Positions 33,376 through 44,810 of a DNA stretch of 64,000 bases are shown piece by piece. The stretch covers positions 98,512 through 162,511 of the forward strand of contig VTPC01008229.1 of NCBI GenBank assembly GCA_011009095.1, written 5' to 3'. Under the pieces are notes generated by a model. It searched no databases, was not told the DNA's origin, and saw nothing but the letters and a program-made list of their open reading frames with translations. Each line of letters opens with the position of its first letter. Within the stretch, counting starts at the first letter, position 1. The position numbers and the translations under genes were made by a program. This DNA is from Ignelater luminosus (Eukaryota; Arthropoda; Insecta; Coleoptera; Elateridae).

Positions 33376-36066
33376 CTAAATGGTAAATTTTTTATATTCT
33401 TTAACGGACATTGTTTGTCTCACGTTGAGCGTATCTTGCAAGTATAGGTAAACAAAGTGGCCTGACGCATGAAAATGTGGCAGCATTTGCCAAACAGTTT
33501 CAAAGTGTTGGTCCCAGTTGCCCATTCTCTCAGATGAGATGAATATTTTCACAAGAGTCACCATTTGTATGTACTGCACCCAGAGCTGGGATGTGGAACC
33601 ACGTTCTTTCAATTGCTGTAGTTGATGTTCCACCTTCTCGTTGATTTCGCGACATTCATTGGGGGCAGAGGCATAGATCACTGATTTGTCAAAATTGTAC
33701 AGAATTTCGTCTAATTCTGCTTCCGTTTCTGAAAGGGGGGAGGGGCAATCATTTCCATGACAATCCTCATAAGCACTGCATGCGCTAATAGATGAGCTCT
33801 CACAGCTCTGTAGTATGCATGCTCTGACATAATTTTTTCTCTTGAATTCATGGCATAAACGGTATTAAATAACTTATTGAGGCCACTGTCATCCATTACG
33901 TAACCAATGGACCCTAAAAAGATATTAGTAAATGAAACTCACCCAATCTGGGAAGAACGTTCTGCAACCTTGAGTCTGTGCAATGAGAAATGATGTATCG
34001 TGCCTTCAAGTACAGAGCTGGTTGAAGGTCACCATACACATCTTCTGGCCTTTTACTTTACATTTCTCTATAGACTCCAATAATGCAGTGAAGATTGTGT
34101 CGTGTTAGGTGGAAGGAGCATTTATGAAGGGAAGATAAGCGGTAAATGTTCGTTAAAATTGGGAGGTCTGCTGTCACTTGATCGATGAACACATTTCATT
34201 GTAGTGAAGTCTTTATACTTACTGTATAGCCCAAGAATCTCAGCTGTACAAGAGACGTTTTCGGAGGTTGGGAATTCATTACTGAGGCCTTGAATTTTAA
34301 TTGATTTAAGACCTTGACCACTCTCTGTTGGCTCAAAGTGTTTAAATCACTGCCCCAAAACTTCCAACAACCGCAGAAGATGGTATTTCTGTGAATCTGA
34401 GAATTTTTTCAATCTACAGGTACTGCAGGTGCTGGGCCTACAGCGTACATCCCACCTACCACATGAAAATTATTATAACCATCAATTGTTTGAGTATTGA
34501 AATCTGCGTTGTCGTAAAAGAACAACAAAATCCTTCTCGATTTATTTTAATCTCTGGTTTCATGGCAGATGAGATTTCAAAACGTACAGCTTCCTGGTAC
34601 GAGCTACAAAATCCTATTAAATTCAATATTTCCAACAACATCCGGGATCCACTCTTCTTGTAAATGAATGCTGCCAGCCTAATTTGTAAATTCGACAAAA
34701 ATGATTTGGGCCTCACAGCAGTGATGATACTGTGAGAAAGAACGCTGCATTTATTTTTCCACTTTTGAGTATTTCCACGTTTTCTCTTTAAAATCAGAGT
34801 TTCCAAAAAACACTTAAGAGTTTTAGGAATAACAACTTCACTCACTTCTAGAAAACGGTCTGGCGGAGCATACTCTCGAGTCTCATATACTTGTGATCTG
34901 ATATCTTCACAAATAATTTTCGCTACTGCTTTAACCAATCGAAGCCTCTCTTCTTGTTCAGATTTGCATCTTTGCTGATTGCGTCAGTCAATATTTTTCT
35001 CCTACATTGTGGAAACACGCAACAAGTTTTTTTTCTGATTGCTTGTGAGCAGTATATCGTGTCCATACTGTTTAATGTTTGGCTGAGGCTTCAGGTCGCG
35101 GTTCCCTTGGACCTCGTGGCTTCAACTACTATGGTCATTTCGCCGCCAACTAGAATTTAGCCGAATCCGAGGTTTTCCAACCCCGGTAGGTATTTTTAAC
35201 GTGCAACTCATCGTAGTTACACGGGATCCACTGCTTTACATCCCTCTCAAAGGATGGCATCCTTTTTCAGATTTTTTCCGCGTGAAAAATCTCAGGACCT
35301 CGGCCGGGAATCGAACCCGCAACCATTAGGTTGATAGTCAGATGCGTAACTATCAGAGCCACCGAGGCTCCTATCGTGTCCATACTTCTCAATTAGGCGA
35401 GCCTTGACCGATTTGATGTCAGGTTGATAATTTTCTGTAATCTGCTTCATTAGCTCTTCCATGGCGAACTGGCACTCGTTATAGCTGTTTTTAAGGTAGT
35501 CGTAGATACATTGCATTGCTCTGTCGATGTTCCTAGCAAGTAGATCACGTTTCTTCTGTTCTTGAATCTTTGGCCGTCCATAAAGACCTTTGAAACACTT
35601 GCTGTGGTACTGATCAAATCATTCATTGGCTCGATGCGCTGAATTACGATCTCTTGCTACGTTCAGAACTGTGCTTTTCACTCCCATGTGCTGCACACTG
35701 TACATAGTATTGCGCTCACTTGCTGGAAGTTTCGCTTGAGCTGCAATAAACTCATCTGAAATGCCCATTCCACACATAAAACAGTGAGTTCGAAAAATAA
35801 ATTCAGGGATTGATAACCTTAGTACTTGAGAAGTGGAAGCACCTTGTTCCTCAACCCTCTTTACATAAACAGTGATCATTCGTTCATTAATATATGCTTT
35901 TCTACACTTTTCATGCACATCTACTGATTTTTTCCTTGTAGGAAAGGTCCCTTTCCATCCTTCCTTTATGTGCTGGTCTCGATAAACATACAATACCTCG
36001 ACTTTTAACATTTGACACGGTAGTTGCATCTTCTAAAGAAGAGTCACAAATAAAACACTCCGACAT
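33376..36066 (-). pseudogene. Multicopy family of unknown function, broken
   Basis: The start at 36066 reads MSECFICDSSLEDATTV, with a CxxC pair. Next come CRKAYINERMI and, at about 35800, FRTHCFMCGMGI with a second CxxC. Then YDYLKNSYNECQFAMEELMK and VKARLIEKYGHD lead to a SINE insertion (35070..35371). Beyond it are KAVAKIICEDIRSQVYE, VLSHSIITAVRPKSFLSNLQ, FGSR-type KKSGSRMLLEILNLIGFCSS, DNADFNTQTIDGYNNFHVVG off-frame near 34480, and near 33580 LWVQYIQMVTLVKIFI, ERMGNWDQHF, MLPHFHASGHFVYLYLQD. I recognise this order from multicopy proteins in arthropod and cnidarian genomes, often annotated as uncharacterised or noted beside tesmin/TSO1-like CXC domains. No function is known to me. Frameshifts and the SINE make this copy dead. 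A TATATAAA box in the right TIR (about 36467) lies about 400 bp upstream. Confidence 0.72.
35070..35371 (-). mobile_element. tRNA-derived SINE with 15-bp TSD (302 bp)
   Basis: Flanked by TATCGTGTCCATACT at 35055..35069 and 35372..35386. On the minus strand it starts GGAGCCTCGGTGGCTCTGAT with a Pol III A box (TGGCTCTGATAGTTACG). A perfect B box follows (GGTTCGATTCC at about 35310), then CCGGCCGAGG, which pairs with the CCTCGG near the start as a tRNA acceptor stem would. A tRNA-unrelated body of about 230 bp follows and ends ATTAAAC. It is inserted in coding sequence: removing it and one TSD copy joins EKYGHD to the next family segment in frame. Confidence 0.92.
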
Positions 36067-36402
36067 TGCGTCAAACTCACTTTGGAGACTCACTAAACAT
36101 CGAAAGACAAACAAGTAAACAGTGAAAAAGCCCGAAAGAAATTGAGGAATAGGGATGGGTGATATTTCACTTAGCAGTGAAAAATAGTTGTGGGGGAGGA
36201 GGTAAGGATGCGCTAGTAGCGAAATCGTTGATCTCAGATACATAAAATATAGTCAATTACATCACCTTTAATATAATACTTGGTTAACATTTGCGTAAAA
36301 TAGATAGTTTTTGTGTTAAAGCTACGTATAGTGTCGTAATTCCCGTTATTGGAGGTTCTGACTTTTGACACCCATTTTCGTGACGCTCTCGCGGATAAAC
36401 TA

Positions 36403-36663
36403 TTGATCGGAGAAAAACACCTGAAATACATAAAATGTAAGAAGTTCTATCCTCTTTAGTTTTATATAGGTTCGCCTGTCATGTAAAATGCATAGTTTCG
36501 GAGTTATTTTGAAAAATCCCAAAAAAGTTCGTTTTTCTACACGTTTTTTGGGAAGAAAACTTATTTTCCGAGAAAATTCTTGTTGACAAACCTCTGATTC
36601 GTGTTCAGCGATCCAAAATACCATATAATACCAAAAATCAAAACTCCATCAACACTTTCTTTT
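36403..36663. repeat. Right terminal inverted repeat of unknown element
   Basis: Inverse of 33085..33316, with about 50 extra bases between GTTTGTCAA and CAAAATAACT. It holds a TATATAAA box oriented towards the gene. Confidence 0.75.
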
Positions 36664-37533
36664 ATTTTCTACTAAATTCCTAGACTAAGATAAGTTCAAC
36701 AAGAAAGTAAGTGCTTTCAGGTGTTGGGAGATAGAAGAGATATCTTGTACACATTATAAAATGGGTATTTTTGTCATTGTGTATTTCTGATCTATCTGGT
36801 CATCATCACTGATGCTATCAAGTTAACGAATTATAATCTGCTTCCTGTCTTATGGGTCTCCGCAGTGTGGATATGCAAACGAAGAAAAAACCTTTGAGAA
36901 ACAGGGTTCTATATTGTTGCACCCGGTGGGATGCATTTCATCACTGTGCTTTAGGATCAAATTAATTTTGGTTTTTCTCTGGCATGCCAGATAGTTTTAG
37001 ATATTCTTTTCTATTGATTATAATTTCCAACAACTCATCCACAGCAGTACTAACTATTTATATTAGGATCGTTATGTTTGATGAGAAAATCTAACTAAAG
37101 TCAGAACATTTTTATTTCCAGTGTTTCTCATTAATTAAGTTCGTTGAATAAGACCTTTTGAAATTACACAGAATATTATAGCTACGCGTCTTCTTTCCCA
37201 TTGCCAATAAATTATTAGGATCTCTTGCACAAACCCAATTTGTCTCTTTTCTCATTTACACTGAACAGCTTTTTGATGTTAAATTGGCTTTCAGCAATAT
37301 TTATGTGTAAATTTGGGCTTTTAATTAGAGTTTTTCTTCTTCTGCTTAGAATGATGACATTAATCCTTACGAGTTTAATTAGTGTGACTTTCCACGTAAA
37401 ACCCATACATATAGAGATCTGTCTAGGACATGAGAAATATATTTGAAAAGTTTGTAGATTCAGGTGAGACATTCGTTACTCTAGGCAGATGGAGTAAAGT
37501 AAAAATAATGAATTATTATGATATATTATGAAA
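36664..37533. other. No gene seen
   Basis: AT-rich; open frames at 37215..37472 overlap on both strands without motif. Confidence 0.4.
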
Positions 37534-38156
37534 CGATCTAGGACATTTCGCCGCGACTCATTCGCCGCAAACCTTTTGCCGCGAGCTTCTGACCGCAGAC
37601 ACTTTTCGCCGCGGTAACCATTCACAAGTGTAGCATACCTACTGACACTTTCAACTGAAGATTTTTAGTTGAGGGCAGCGAAGCAGGTGCGGACTCGATT
37701 TCAACTTCTTAGCCAATATGGTATTTAATTTACCACATGTTCATATCTACTAAAAACCTAACCTAACCTATCTTTTCTTGTTCTATGAGCTGTTAAATGT
37801 CGAGAAGACATAAAATTAGCAATTTGTCAAAATAAACTTAATGCAATACTGCCAAACACAAAAAAAATATTTTGTGCGCCATACATTTAATATTTCAGTT
37901 TGTTATTTACTGATTATGATTTGTAAAACTACTGTAGGCTTACTTTTATAAATTTTACATTAGTAATTACCATTACGTGACAAATTAGCAAAAATAAAGC
38001 ATAACTTCACATTATTTCAGATAAATATCTCGAAGTAAATATGTTGGAACTTATTATTTGCGACGAACTGTCCCTGCGGTGAAACGGGGTCTGCGGCAAA
38101 CGTCTTCGTGGCGAATGACTCGCGGCGAAAGATGCGCGAAGAAAGGTCCCAGTCCG
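37534..38156. mobile_element. Non-autonomous MULE (623 bp)
   Basis: Flanked by ATTATGAAA at 37525..37533 and 38157..38165, a 9-bp target duplication. The ends CGATCTAGGACATTTCGCCG and CGGACTGGGACCTTTCTTCG match at 16 of 22 positions when extended. Both arms contain repeated modules of about 14 bp around ATTCGCCGCGA. The terminal layout resembles the MULE at 3489 (CGGAACCGGGCATTTCCCGG), so a MULE origin is likely. The interior (37650..38050) is AT-rich and non-coding and includes a short CCTAA run at 37756..37770. Confidence 0.85.
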
Positions 38157-38749
38157 ATTATGAAATAATCTGCAGTTTACGTGATACTGTTTGAAGGCAA
38201 TATTCTGTGGGTACTTAAGGTTGCCATCAATGTTTTATTCAACAGACGCTTTAAAAATAAATAAGGTGTTATCCTTGGAAAATTATCCCCTAATAGAAAA
38301 TAAACAATGAAACGATCTCAAACTGTCTCAATATTCGTACCATACACTACAGGTTTTAAGTACCTTATGTGAGATTTAGACCAGCACTTTGATGAGGGTG
38401 TTACATGGAAAATCATAATAAAAACCTAAATATAGTTATATTCAATTGATCAGGTACCTGAAAAGTACATTCACAAATAACTTTTTCTTGGTCAGTATTG
38501 AAGAAATTCTGAAGTAAGTCTGCTTTAGTGTCTAGGGCAACACAATACGGCATAAATTCTGATGATATTACTTCTTCTTCTCTAAACAAAAGGCTTCAAA
38601 TAGCAAGTATGATTATGTGGCAGTTCGATTGAAAAATCATGTAATTCTGTTTATGTAATTAATGACTAAATAAGCGCACTATATACGAGTACAAGGAAAC
38701 AAAAAAGAGCAAACAGTTCTTTTTAAGCCTTTTTTACTAACCCCACCAT
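38157..38749. other. No gene seen
   Basis: AT-rich; the right part (about 38690..38790) is probably the 3' untranslated tail of the LINE that follows. Confidence 0.4.
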
Positions 38750-40150
38750 TCCCTCGACTACCTCCACGACTGCCTACTGCGTCTTTCTCCGTTCTCTACC
38801 CGAATTTATCTGACTCCCGTACGAAAGTGAGGATATCAGTCCAAGCCAGAGTATTCAACTCTTTAAACATCAGCCTCTCATATCCCTCACACTCTTCCAG
38901 GAAATAAAAAATCGTTTCATCGCCCTTCTCACATTTAGAGCATGTTGGGTCCCCTACACCTATAAGTGACAGGTGTTTTCTTATAGCGCAGTAGCCTGTA
39001 AGGATTTCAATCAAAAGACCTGGGGGTCCTCCGGCTCTTGCCATTAACCAGTTTAGCTTTGTTAAGTTAAAACAGATTACATGATCCTTCGTGTGAAGAT
39101 GGCTACTGCTTTTTGACCACCTTGTCTTTTAAGTTTTGTGAGCCCATTCGTTCAGAACTGATGCGATCTGTTGTATTGAAATCCCCAGAAAGGGTTCTGC
39201 GCTTAAGCAGGTGTCTTCGATTCCAAGGCTTCTCATGCCCGGGAACCCAGACGAGGTTAATCTTTTTTGTTGTAACGAGTCTTTCCAAAGTATCTCTACA
39301 TTCCTGCACAAGAAGATTTATTGTTTTGACGTAATGGATGTACGTATAGCAAAAACTTGTGACTGGAATACTGTGGTGTTTTTACAAAACGAAGCTTTCT
39401 TGCACACCTGGGGTTTCCAGATACTGTGTAGCTGTTCTGAAGACTGCCTTTCATCCGTACACGATCTGTTCGTATAGGAAAACTACAGAGTTTTGTTGGA
39501 AGTTGACCTGTCCGCTCTCCCATTGTTCCTTGGTTGGGATTGTGAGAAAGTATTTTTTGTGTAGTCTTAGCCGATCCTCCACCTGGGTTATCCTGTAGGT
39601 AAGCAACGTTATTTTCTTTTTCACTAACTGGGCTATTTTTCTTTGTTCTATGTTCATTCCTTTTTCAACCCATAACCTTGCTTCTTATTCTGGGATTATT
39701 CAGTTCACTTTAGGAGGTTTGATAGCTCTAATAGTTTTTCGAATGGTGTTGCAAAGGTCGTCCTCGTAGCACTATTTATGTCTAGAGAGGCTAATTGTTG
39801 GATCTTAACTCATTAGATCACTTAGTTACTGAGCGGTATTATTTCCTTGATCTAATAGCCGTTTAAAGCTCAGAGTTTATTCTGCAATTCCTACTAACTA
39901 CCAGGCACAACTGTTAAAATGTCGTTGTTTACTTTGTTACAACCTTGTCAAAGTGCGACTTCCACTTTAATTTTCACTCTAAGTATTTGACCTTCTTGTA
40001 AGCATTAAAAGTTTTCTATTACAATATGGGTTTGCTTAAGCTTCCTATTTTCTCTCTCTTGATGAAGAGAAAAACTTCAGTCTTAGATAAGTTTATCGAG
40101 AAACTATTGTCGTTACATTATCTCTCAATTTGCATTGAAAAGGCGACTGG
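38750..40150 (-). pseudogene. R1/Jockey-like LINE, RT tail and RNase H
   Basis: Minus-strand relic. At 40100..39950, across frames, it reads SINLSKTEVFLFIKREKIGS and KVKYLE, the RT region after the active site in Jockey/R1 LINEs. Near 39450..39300 a degenerate RNase H start holds remnants of the TDGS block and a PQYSSH-type stretch. At 39309..39200 ECRDTLERLVTTKKINLVWV continues into PGH, the last conserved RNase H block. At 39044..38796 comes the Cys-rich tail: LTGYCAIRKHLSLIGVGDPT, CSKCEKGDET, FLEECEGYERL. The order RT, RNase H, Cys tail fits R1/Jockey-group elements. Upstream endonuclease and the RT core are absent or unrecognisable. Confidence 0.78.
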
Positions 40151-40674
40151 TAAGTAACTATCACCAATCTGTTTTCTGGGTAATATGCTTGTACGTAGAA
40201 ACCGTTTGCAGTTAAATGCTGGTTCCAATGTTAGGAAAAGTAATTTCTGTTAATGTCCCGAAAAGATTTTTGTACATCATGTAATTTGGCACAAAACCGT
40301 AGCTTTTGCTCTTTTACGTGAAGTTACACGTCAGGGCTTTTTAAGTAGATATGCCGCATTTTATCTTCCTAACTTTTTTGGTTCTCCATTATGCATCTTT
40401 TTTATCTATACTTGGAGGCACCATAGAACTTTGTTTTGGTAACGATTGTACACAAACAGCGTTTCCATAACTCTCAGAAACCCCCGTTTCATCTACCCCA
40501 GGCCCCATCCCTATAGAATCAAACTCAATTTTCGTCAGCTTAAAACAATGGCAGTAGTTCCCAGATATAGAGCTCAGATTTAAACTCCTCAATTTTGGGC
40601 ATTAAGATTGAGGTAGTTTTTTCTTGTGTGATGATACTTGGTGATTGTTGAGACCCAGTGAGGTAGGTCATAAC
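40151..40674. other. Probable decayed LINE remainder
   Basis: Between the RT tail and mariner copy 2. It could be the eroded RT core of the same LINE, but I see no motif in any frame. Confidence 0.3.
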
Positions 40675-40676
40675 TA

Positions 40677-41964
40677 CGAGGGCGGTTCAATAAGTACCCG
40701 TGTTAGAAATGAAGACAATTTTTTCAAAATTTTTTTTTTATTTTTCAACATAGTCTCCTTTTAGAAATATACACTTCTCCCAACGTTCCTGCCATTTTTT
40801 AACCCCTCCAAAAAATAGGATTTGTCGAACTCTCCAAAATACGCCTCTATCTCGGCGATGACTTTCTCGTTTGAGCTAAATTTTTTCCCGCGAGCCATTT
40901 CTTCATGTTAGGAAACAAGAAAAAGTCGCAGGGAGCCAGATCGGGTGAATACGGGGGGTGCGGCAGCAATTCATAACGCAATTCATGCAGTTTGGCGGCG
41001 ACAACTCCGGATGAATGTGCTGGTGCGTTATCGTGGTGAAACAGCACCTTCTTTTTCGCTAAATGCGGCCGTGTCTCCTTCAATTTTTTGTCGAAGCTGT
41101 CTAATAACTCACTGTAGTATTGTCCAGTGATCGTTCTTCCTTTTTCTAAAAAATCCATGAGGATGACGCCGTTTGCATCCCAAAAAATCGTCGCCATGAC
41201 CTTTCCGGCCGATGGAACCATCTTCGCCTTCTTTGGAGCAGATTCACCGGGAGAAATCCATTGTTTTGATTGTTGCTTAGTTTCTGGTATGTAATGATGA
41301 ATCCAGGTTTCATCAACGGTGACAACTCGGCGCAAAAACTTCTTCGGATTTCGCTTAAATTGCTCCAAACACTGCTTCGAAGTTAACAGCCGCATCCGCT
41401 TGTTGTCCACCGTTAGCAATCGCGGCACCCATCGCGCCGACAATTTTTTCATCGCCAACTTATCATGTAAAATATTAATTGCCGTTCCGGTCGACACACC
41501 TACGGCCTCTGCTACTTCACGCACTTTTGTTCGTCGATCAGCGAGAATCATGTCGTGGACTTTTTGAATGATTTTCTTGGTGACCATGTCTGCCGGGCGT
41601 CCTGGTCGCTCCTCATCAAAAACGGATGTTCGCCCACGTTTAAATTCATTGAACCAATATCTAACTGTGGTCATAGATGGCGAAGTGTCATCATAAACAG
41701 CATCCAACTTTGCTTTTATCTCCTCGCATTTTTTCCCATCCAAAAACAGAAAGCGAATTACCGAACGATACTGCTTTTTTTCCATCTTAGCTAAAATCAC
41801 GAAACACGTCTTACTCAAATGGCTGTCAAATCTAAACTAACCTATCAATCAGTCTGCAATTTGTTATACCGTCGTTTGATAGATGGCAGCACACGATGAT
41901 AACACCAACTTCCCTCAGGAACGCCTTCTGTCGTCAAACACGGGTACTTACTGAACCGCCCTTG
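40677..41964 (-). mobile_element. mariner element, copy 2 (1288 bp)
   Basis: Same family as 31546..32837, opposite orientation. TA lies at 40675..40676 and 41965..41966. One end reads CGAGGGCGGTTCAATAAGTA; the other ends ...CCGCCCTTG, a C-to-T change in the terminal CTCG. The two copies differ at few positions. Confidence 0.95.
40738..41785 (-). pseudogene. mariner transposase, two A-run deletions
   Basis: The start MEKKQYRSVIRFLFLDGKK matches copy 1. The N-terminal DNA-binding region, VDETWIHHY, HHDNAPAH and YSPDLAPCD are all in one frame, so the D,D34D triad is intact. The frame breaks near 40881..40886, where a run of seven A (coding strand) in copy 1 is six here. A second seven-to-six A run lies at 40795..40800. 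The predicted product therefore ends early with an altered tail after WLAGK and lacks the last 50 or so residues. Both lesions are in homopolymers, so sequencing error is possible. Confidence 0.93.
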
Positions 41965-41966
41965 TA

Positions 41967-44533
41967 TATTTAAAAATCATGGAAATCGCTTTTATAGTCT
42001 CTGAAAAATCTATTGTGCATAAGATACAGTCGTATACAAAATTAAGTAAATAAGTTTTCAATGGAGCTTTAACGTCATCGTATTTAGCGTTTGGAATTTT
42101 TTGAATGAATTAGGGTAGAGGTGCTACGCAGCATCAGGAATATTTAGTATGCCAAATTGTGCCCCTGATGCATAAATTGGCGTAGATTTTTCTCAGTACT
42201 AACCGAGGAAACGATTAACATATTTAAAGTGGATAGTTGCATTGAAAGGTATAAAAAAATGACAAGCTGTAAACGCCCAAAATTACTAAGTATTGCCTGA
42301 ACAATTTAAATTCAATTATCCTATTATAAAAAGAACGTGACCAAAAACGGTTGCCGATTAAGCAAAATTGATTTAACCGACTTAAAATTTAATTCCTCAA
42401 GATCGTATCGTTTACTATAAAATATTCGCTGTCTACTACTAATCAAGATTCCACAGTTATAATTTGCATATTCAAATTGAATTGAAGATAAGAAAATATC
42501 CAAGGGGTTGTGCTGACAGAATCCATACTGTCTGCCTGTCGATTATGACGCTTATTTTTTTGCACTGATCTATTTCTTATACAGTGCATAAAACAGAAAA
42601 ACATGCAATAAACATTCCACGCATAATATCGAGTGCATGTGCCTGCGTTTGCAAATAAATCAGATAAGACAATATCCCAACGTTCACGAACCCATTTAAT
42701 AGTCATCATTGAATGCTCCGATTCACGACCTTAGATATATTATACGCGTTCTGTGTTGCGTACAACTTCATTACAATGGAATTCGAAACGGCCCATCTAT
42801 CTTCCTGAATAAGAATTATCCAATAAAAATCATATACGAGTCTAGTAGTAAAGAATATTCGAGTTCAAATATTGGTTGTCCGTACATTTAAACCTGTTAC
42901 AATAAATAATCGGAGGAACACTATTTGTTATAGTTTCTTGAACAATAACAAGACATTTCCGGCAATTGATTTCAATTTTAGTAATTTTTAATCCTGTTTA
43001 ATAGCAGATTAAGTCACCGTAACAACAGGATGTAAAAGGTTTTGGTATTTAAAGGTTGTACTTTATTGGCGCCATTAATCTTCTAATCATTATTTTATGA
43101 TCGTAAAGAAGTCATTTTTTATTCATATTATGCACGCTTTCTGAATATTTGATTGCTTAATTATTCATTATTTATAAATATAATACGCTAATTAAAATGT
43201 AAAATCGGAAAATTAGTTCTGAAGAAGAATGTATCTTCTTTCTTTTGTTGATTATCAAAAGCAATACATCAATAAACAACCATGAGAATAATCTATTAAT
43301 TCATCTTGACAAGTGCTGTATACGTTTGGATGCAATTTAAAAGATTGTAAAAGAGAAATTTCACACGTAGTTATTTTTGACACACGTGTGTTTTACGTAT
43401 GTGTGCCACGCTTGGATATGGTGAACAGGTGCCATGACTTTTGATGGTTTATTTATATATTCATTTTACTATAAATGATAAAAAAGGCAAAGAGAAATTT
43501 GACGTAATCTTTTAATTATGATTTGCAAATTTTCATTCAGAAATAATTTAATTCACGACCGACTGTAGTGTAAAGTGTTGATATGTTTATAAATTCACAC
43601 CGCAGGCATAATCTTGATTGCTTTATGATTTTACCGTAAAATTATATGGTAAGGTATATGAATTGAGGGCGTGGATATGGTGGTAATTTATTATTACTAA
43701 AATGTTTTTTAATTATTTCTTGTAAGATCTTAAAGGTCTTTTTACTCTCATGGACATGCCCTAGTAAATGTTTTGTTTGTTTTCTACTTAATAAGAACCA
43801 AATAAGATTAATAACTTACAAGAGTAAGCCACAGTTTATAAATTATATATTCATTTTTTCATTTTGCCAAAGTCTCAATTTTAAATTAAACTGCAAAACT
43901 GTAAATTAAGAATTTAGAAATTTCTCTTAAAAGTTGCAAAGTGCAATATCCCCATGCGAGGTGCCACTGTTAGTTATTGGGATACAAGATGCCAGGTTTG
44001 GAATCTGCTAGTTCGTAATTTTCTTAATTTAACCGTAAAAAAACTTTTTAAAACACAATGTTAATTCTGATAAGTTGTCATTAAAATGTGAAAATATCCA
44101 AATAGAATAGGAAGAACGTTTGGGTCTTGTCGCTCTTGAATCCCATATAAGAGAGAATAATCCTGTTTAAGACGGAATCTTCTATCAACTTTACATCATC
44201 ATCCGGATGTAAAATATTTTCAGATTGGGTTCTCCACGAGAGGAATTTGTCCATTCAAGTAATTCACAATCAGTTTTTAAGCTTTGAACTCTAAATGAAA
44301 AAGGAATTGTCTAATATACAAGGATTTGTTACTTGAAAGGTCTATCGAATAAAGTTAGGAAGTATAATGTGGATTTAAAAACAATACTGTCGGCAACCAG
44401 CCATTTATTTTACGAAAATTATACTTGAACCGTAGGTTTTTTGGGGAAACGATACATGAAAATATGGTGATTTAGAATCTAAAACTGCGGATCCTATTCA
44501 TTAGGGCCAAGCCCTCCCTAAGCGGGTGTGCAG
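41967..44533. other. No gene seen
   Basis: 2.6 kb of AT-rich sequence. The open frames at 42443..42709 (minus) and 42709..42891 (plus) have no recognisable domain. No repeats or RNA genes that I can support. Confidence 0.45.
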
Positions 44534-44569
44534 TACGAGTTTGCTAGAAAAATTTCTGCAAATGGTTAA

Positions 44570-44810
44570 GAAAAACACAGATACAATTTAGTGAATGGTT
44601 TTATTGTTTTTCAAAATATTTGCCCTTAGCATCAATACACTTTTGCTCGAACCAATTTTCGAAGCGTTTTTCCAATCTAAAGCTGGTACCTCAGAAATAA
44701 ATAAATACCTAAATGCCCCAACGGCTGCTTCAAGTGAAGAATAACGCTCACCACGCATCTTGTTTTTGATTGTCGCAAACAGAGATTTGGTGCTAGCTCA
44801 GGTGAATGTA
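44570..44810 (-). pseudogene. C-terminal part of the older mariner transposase
   Basis: Directly left of the nested element. The reading HSPELAPN corresponds to the mariner block SPDLAPxD that holds the third catalytic Asp. Then, in another frame, come IKNKMRGERYSSLEAAVGAF, SEVPALDWKNAFEN and CIDAKGKYFEK, the usual C-terminus of Mos1/SETMAR-like mariners. The nested insertion lies just before this block. Confidence 0.85.

Larger units (their letters stand above)
33085..36663 (-). mobile_element. Unclassified long-TIR element (about 3.6 kb)
   Basis: Inverted repeats of about 230 bp (33085..33316) and 260 bp (36403..36663) bracket one minus-strand gene and nothing else except a later SINE. Matching blocks in order from the outside are AAATAAAAGAAA, GGAGTTTTGATTTTTGGTA, GCTGAACACGAATCAGAGG (left: CACTGAACACGATTCAGAGG), CAAAATAACT and CGAAACTATG, then CCTATATAAAACTAAAGAGG. 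The right arm has about 50 extra internal bases. I could not settle a target duplication. The layout is that of a cut-and-paste DNA transposon, but the encoded protein has no catalytic motif I can name, so class and mechanism are inference. Confidence 0.7.

Noticed and set aside
35290..35371. A genuine tRNA gene
   Set aside because: The A and B boxes are present, but the sequence continues into a long non-tRNA body bounded by a 15-bp target duplication, so it is a SINE head.
12989..37770. CCTAA runs as evidence of a subtelomeric position
   Set aside because: Only about three units at each of two sites; short interstitial runs are common in insect DNA.
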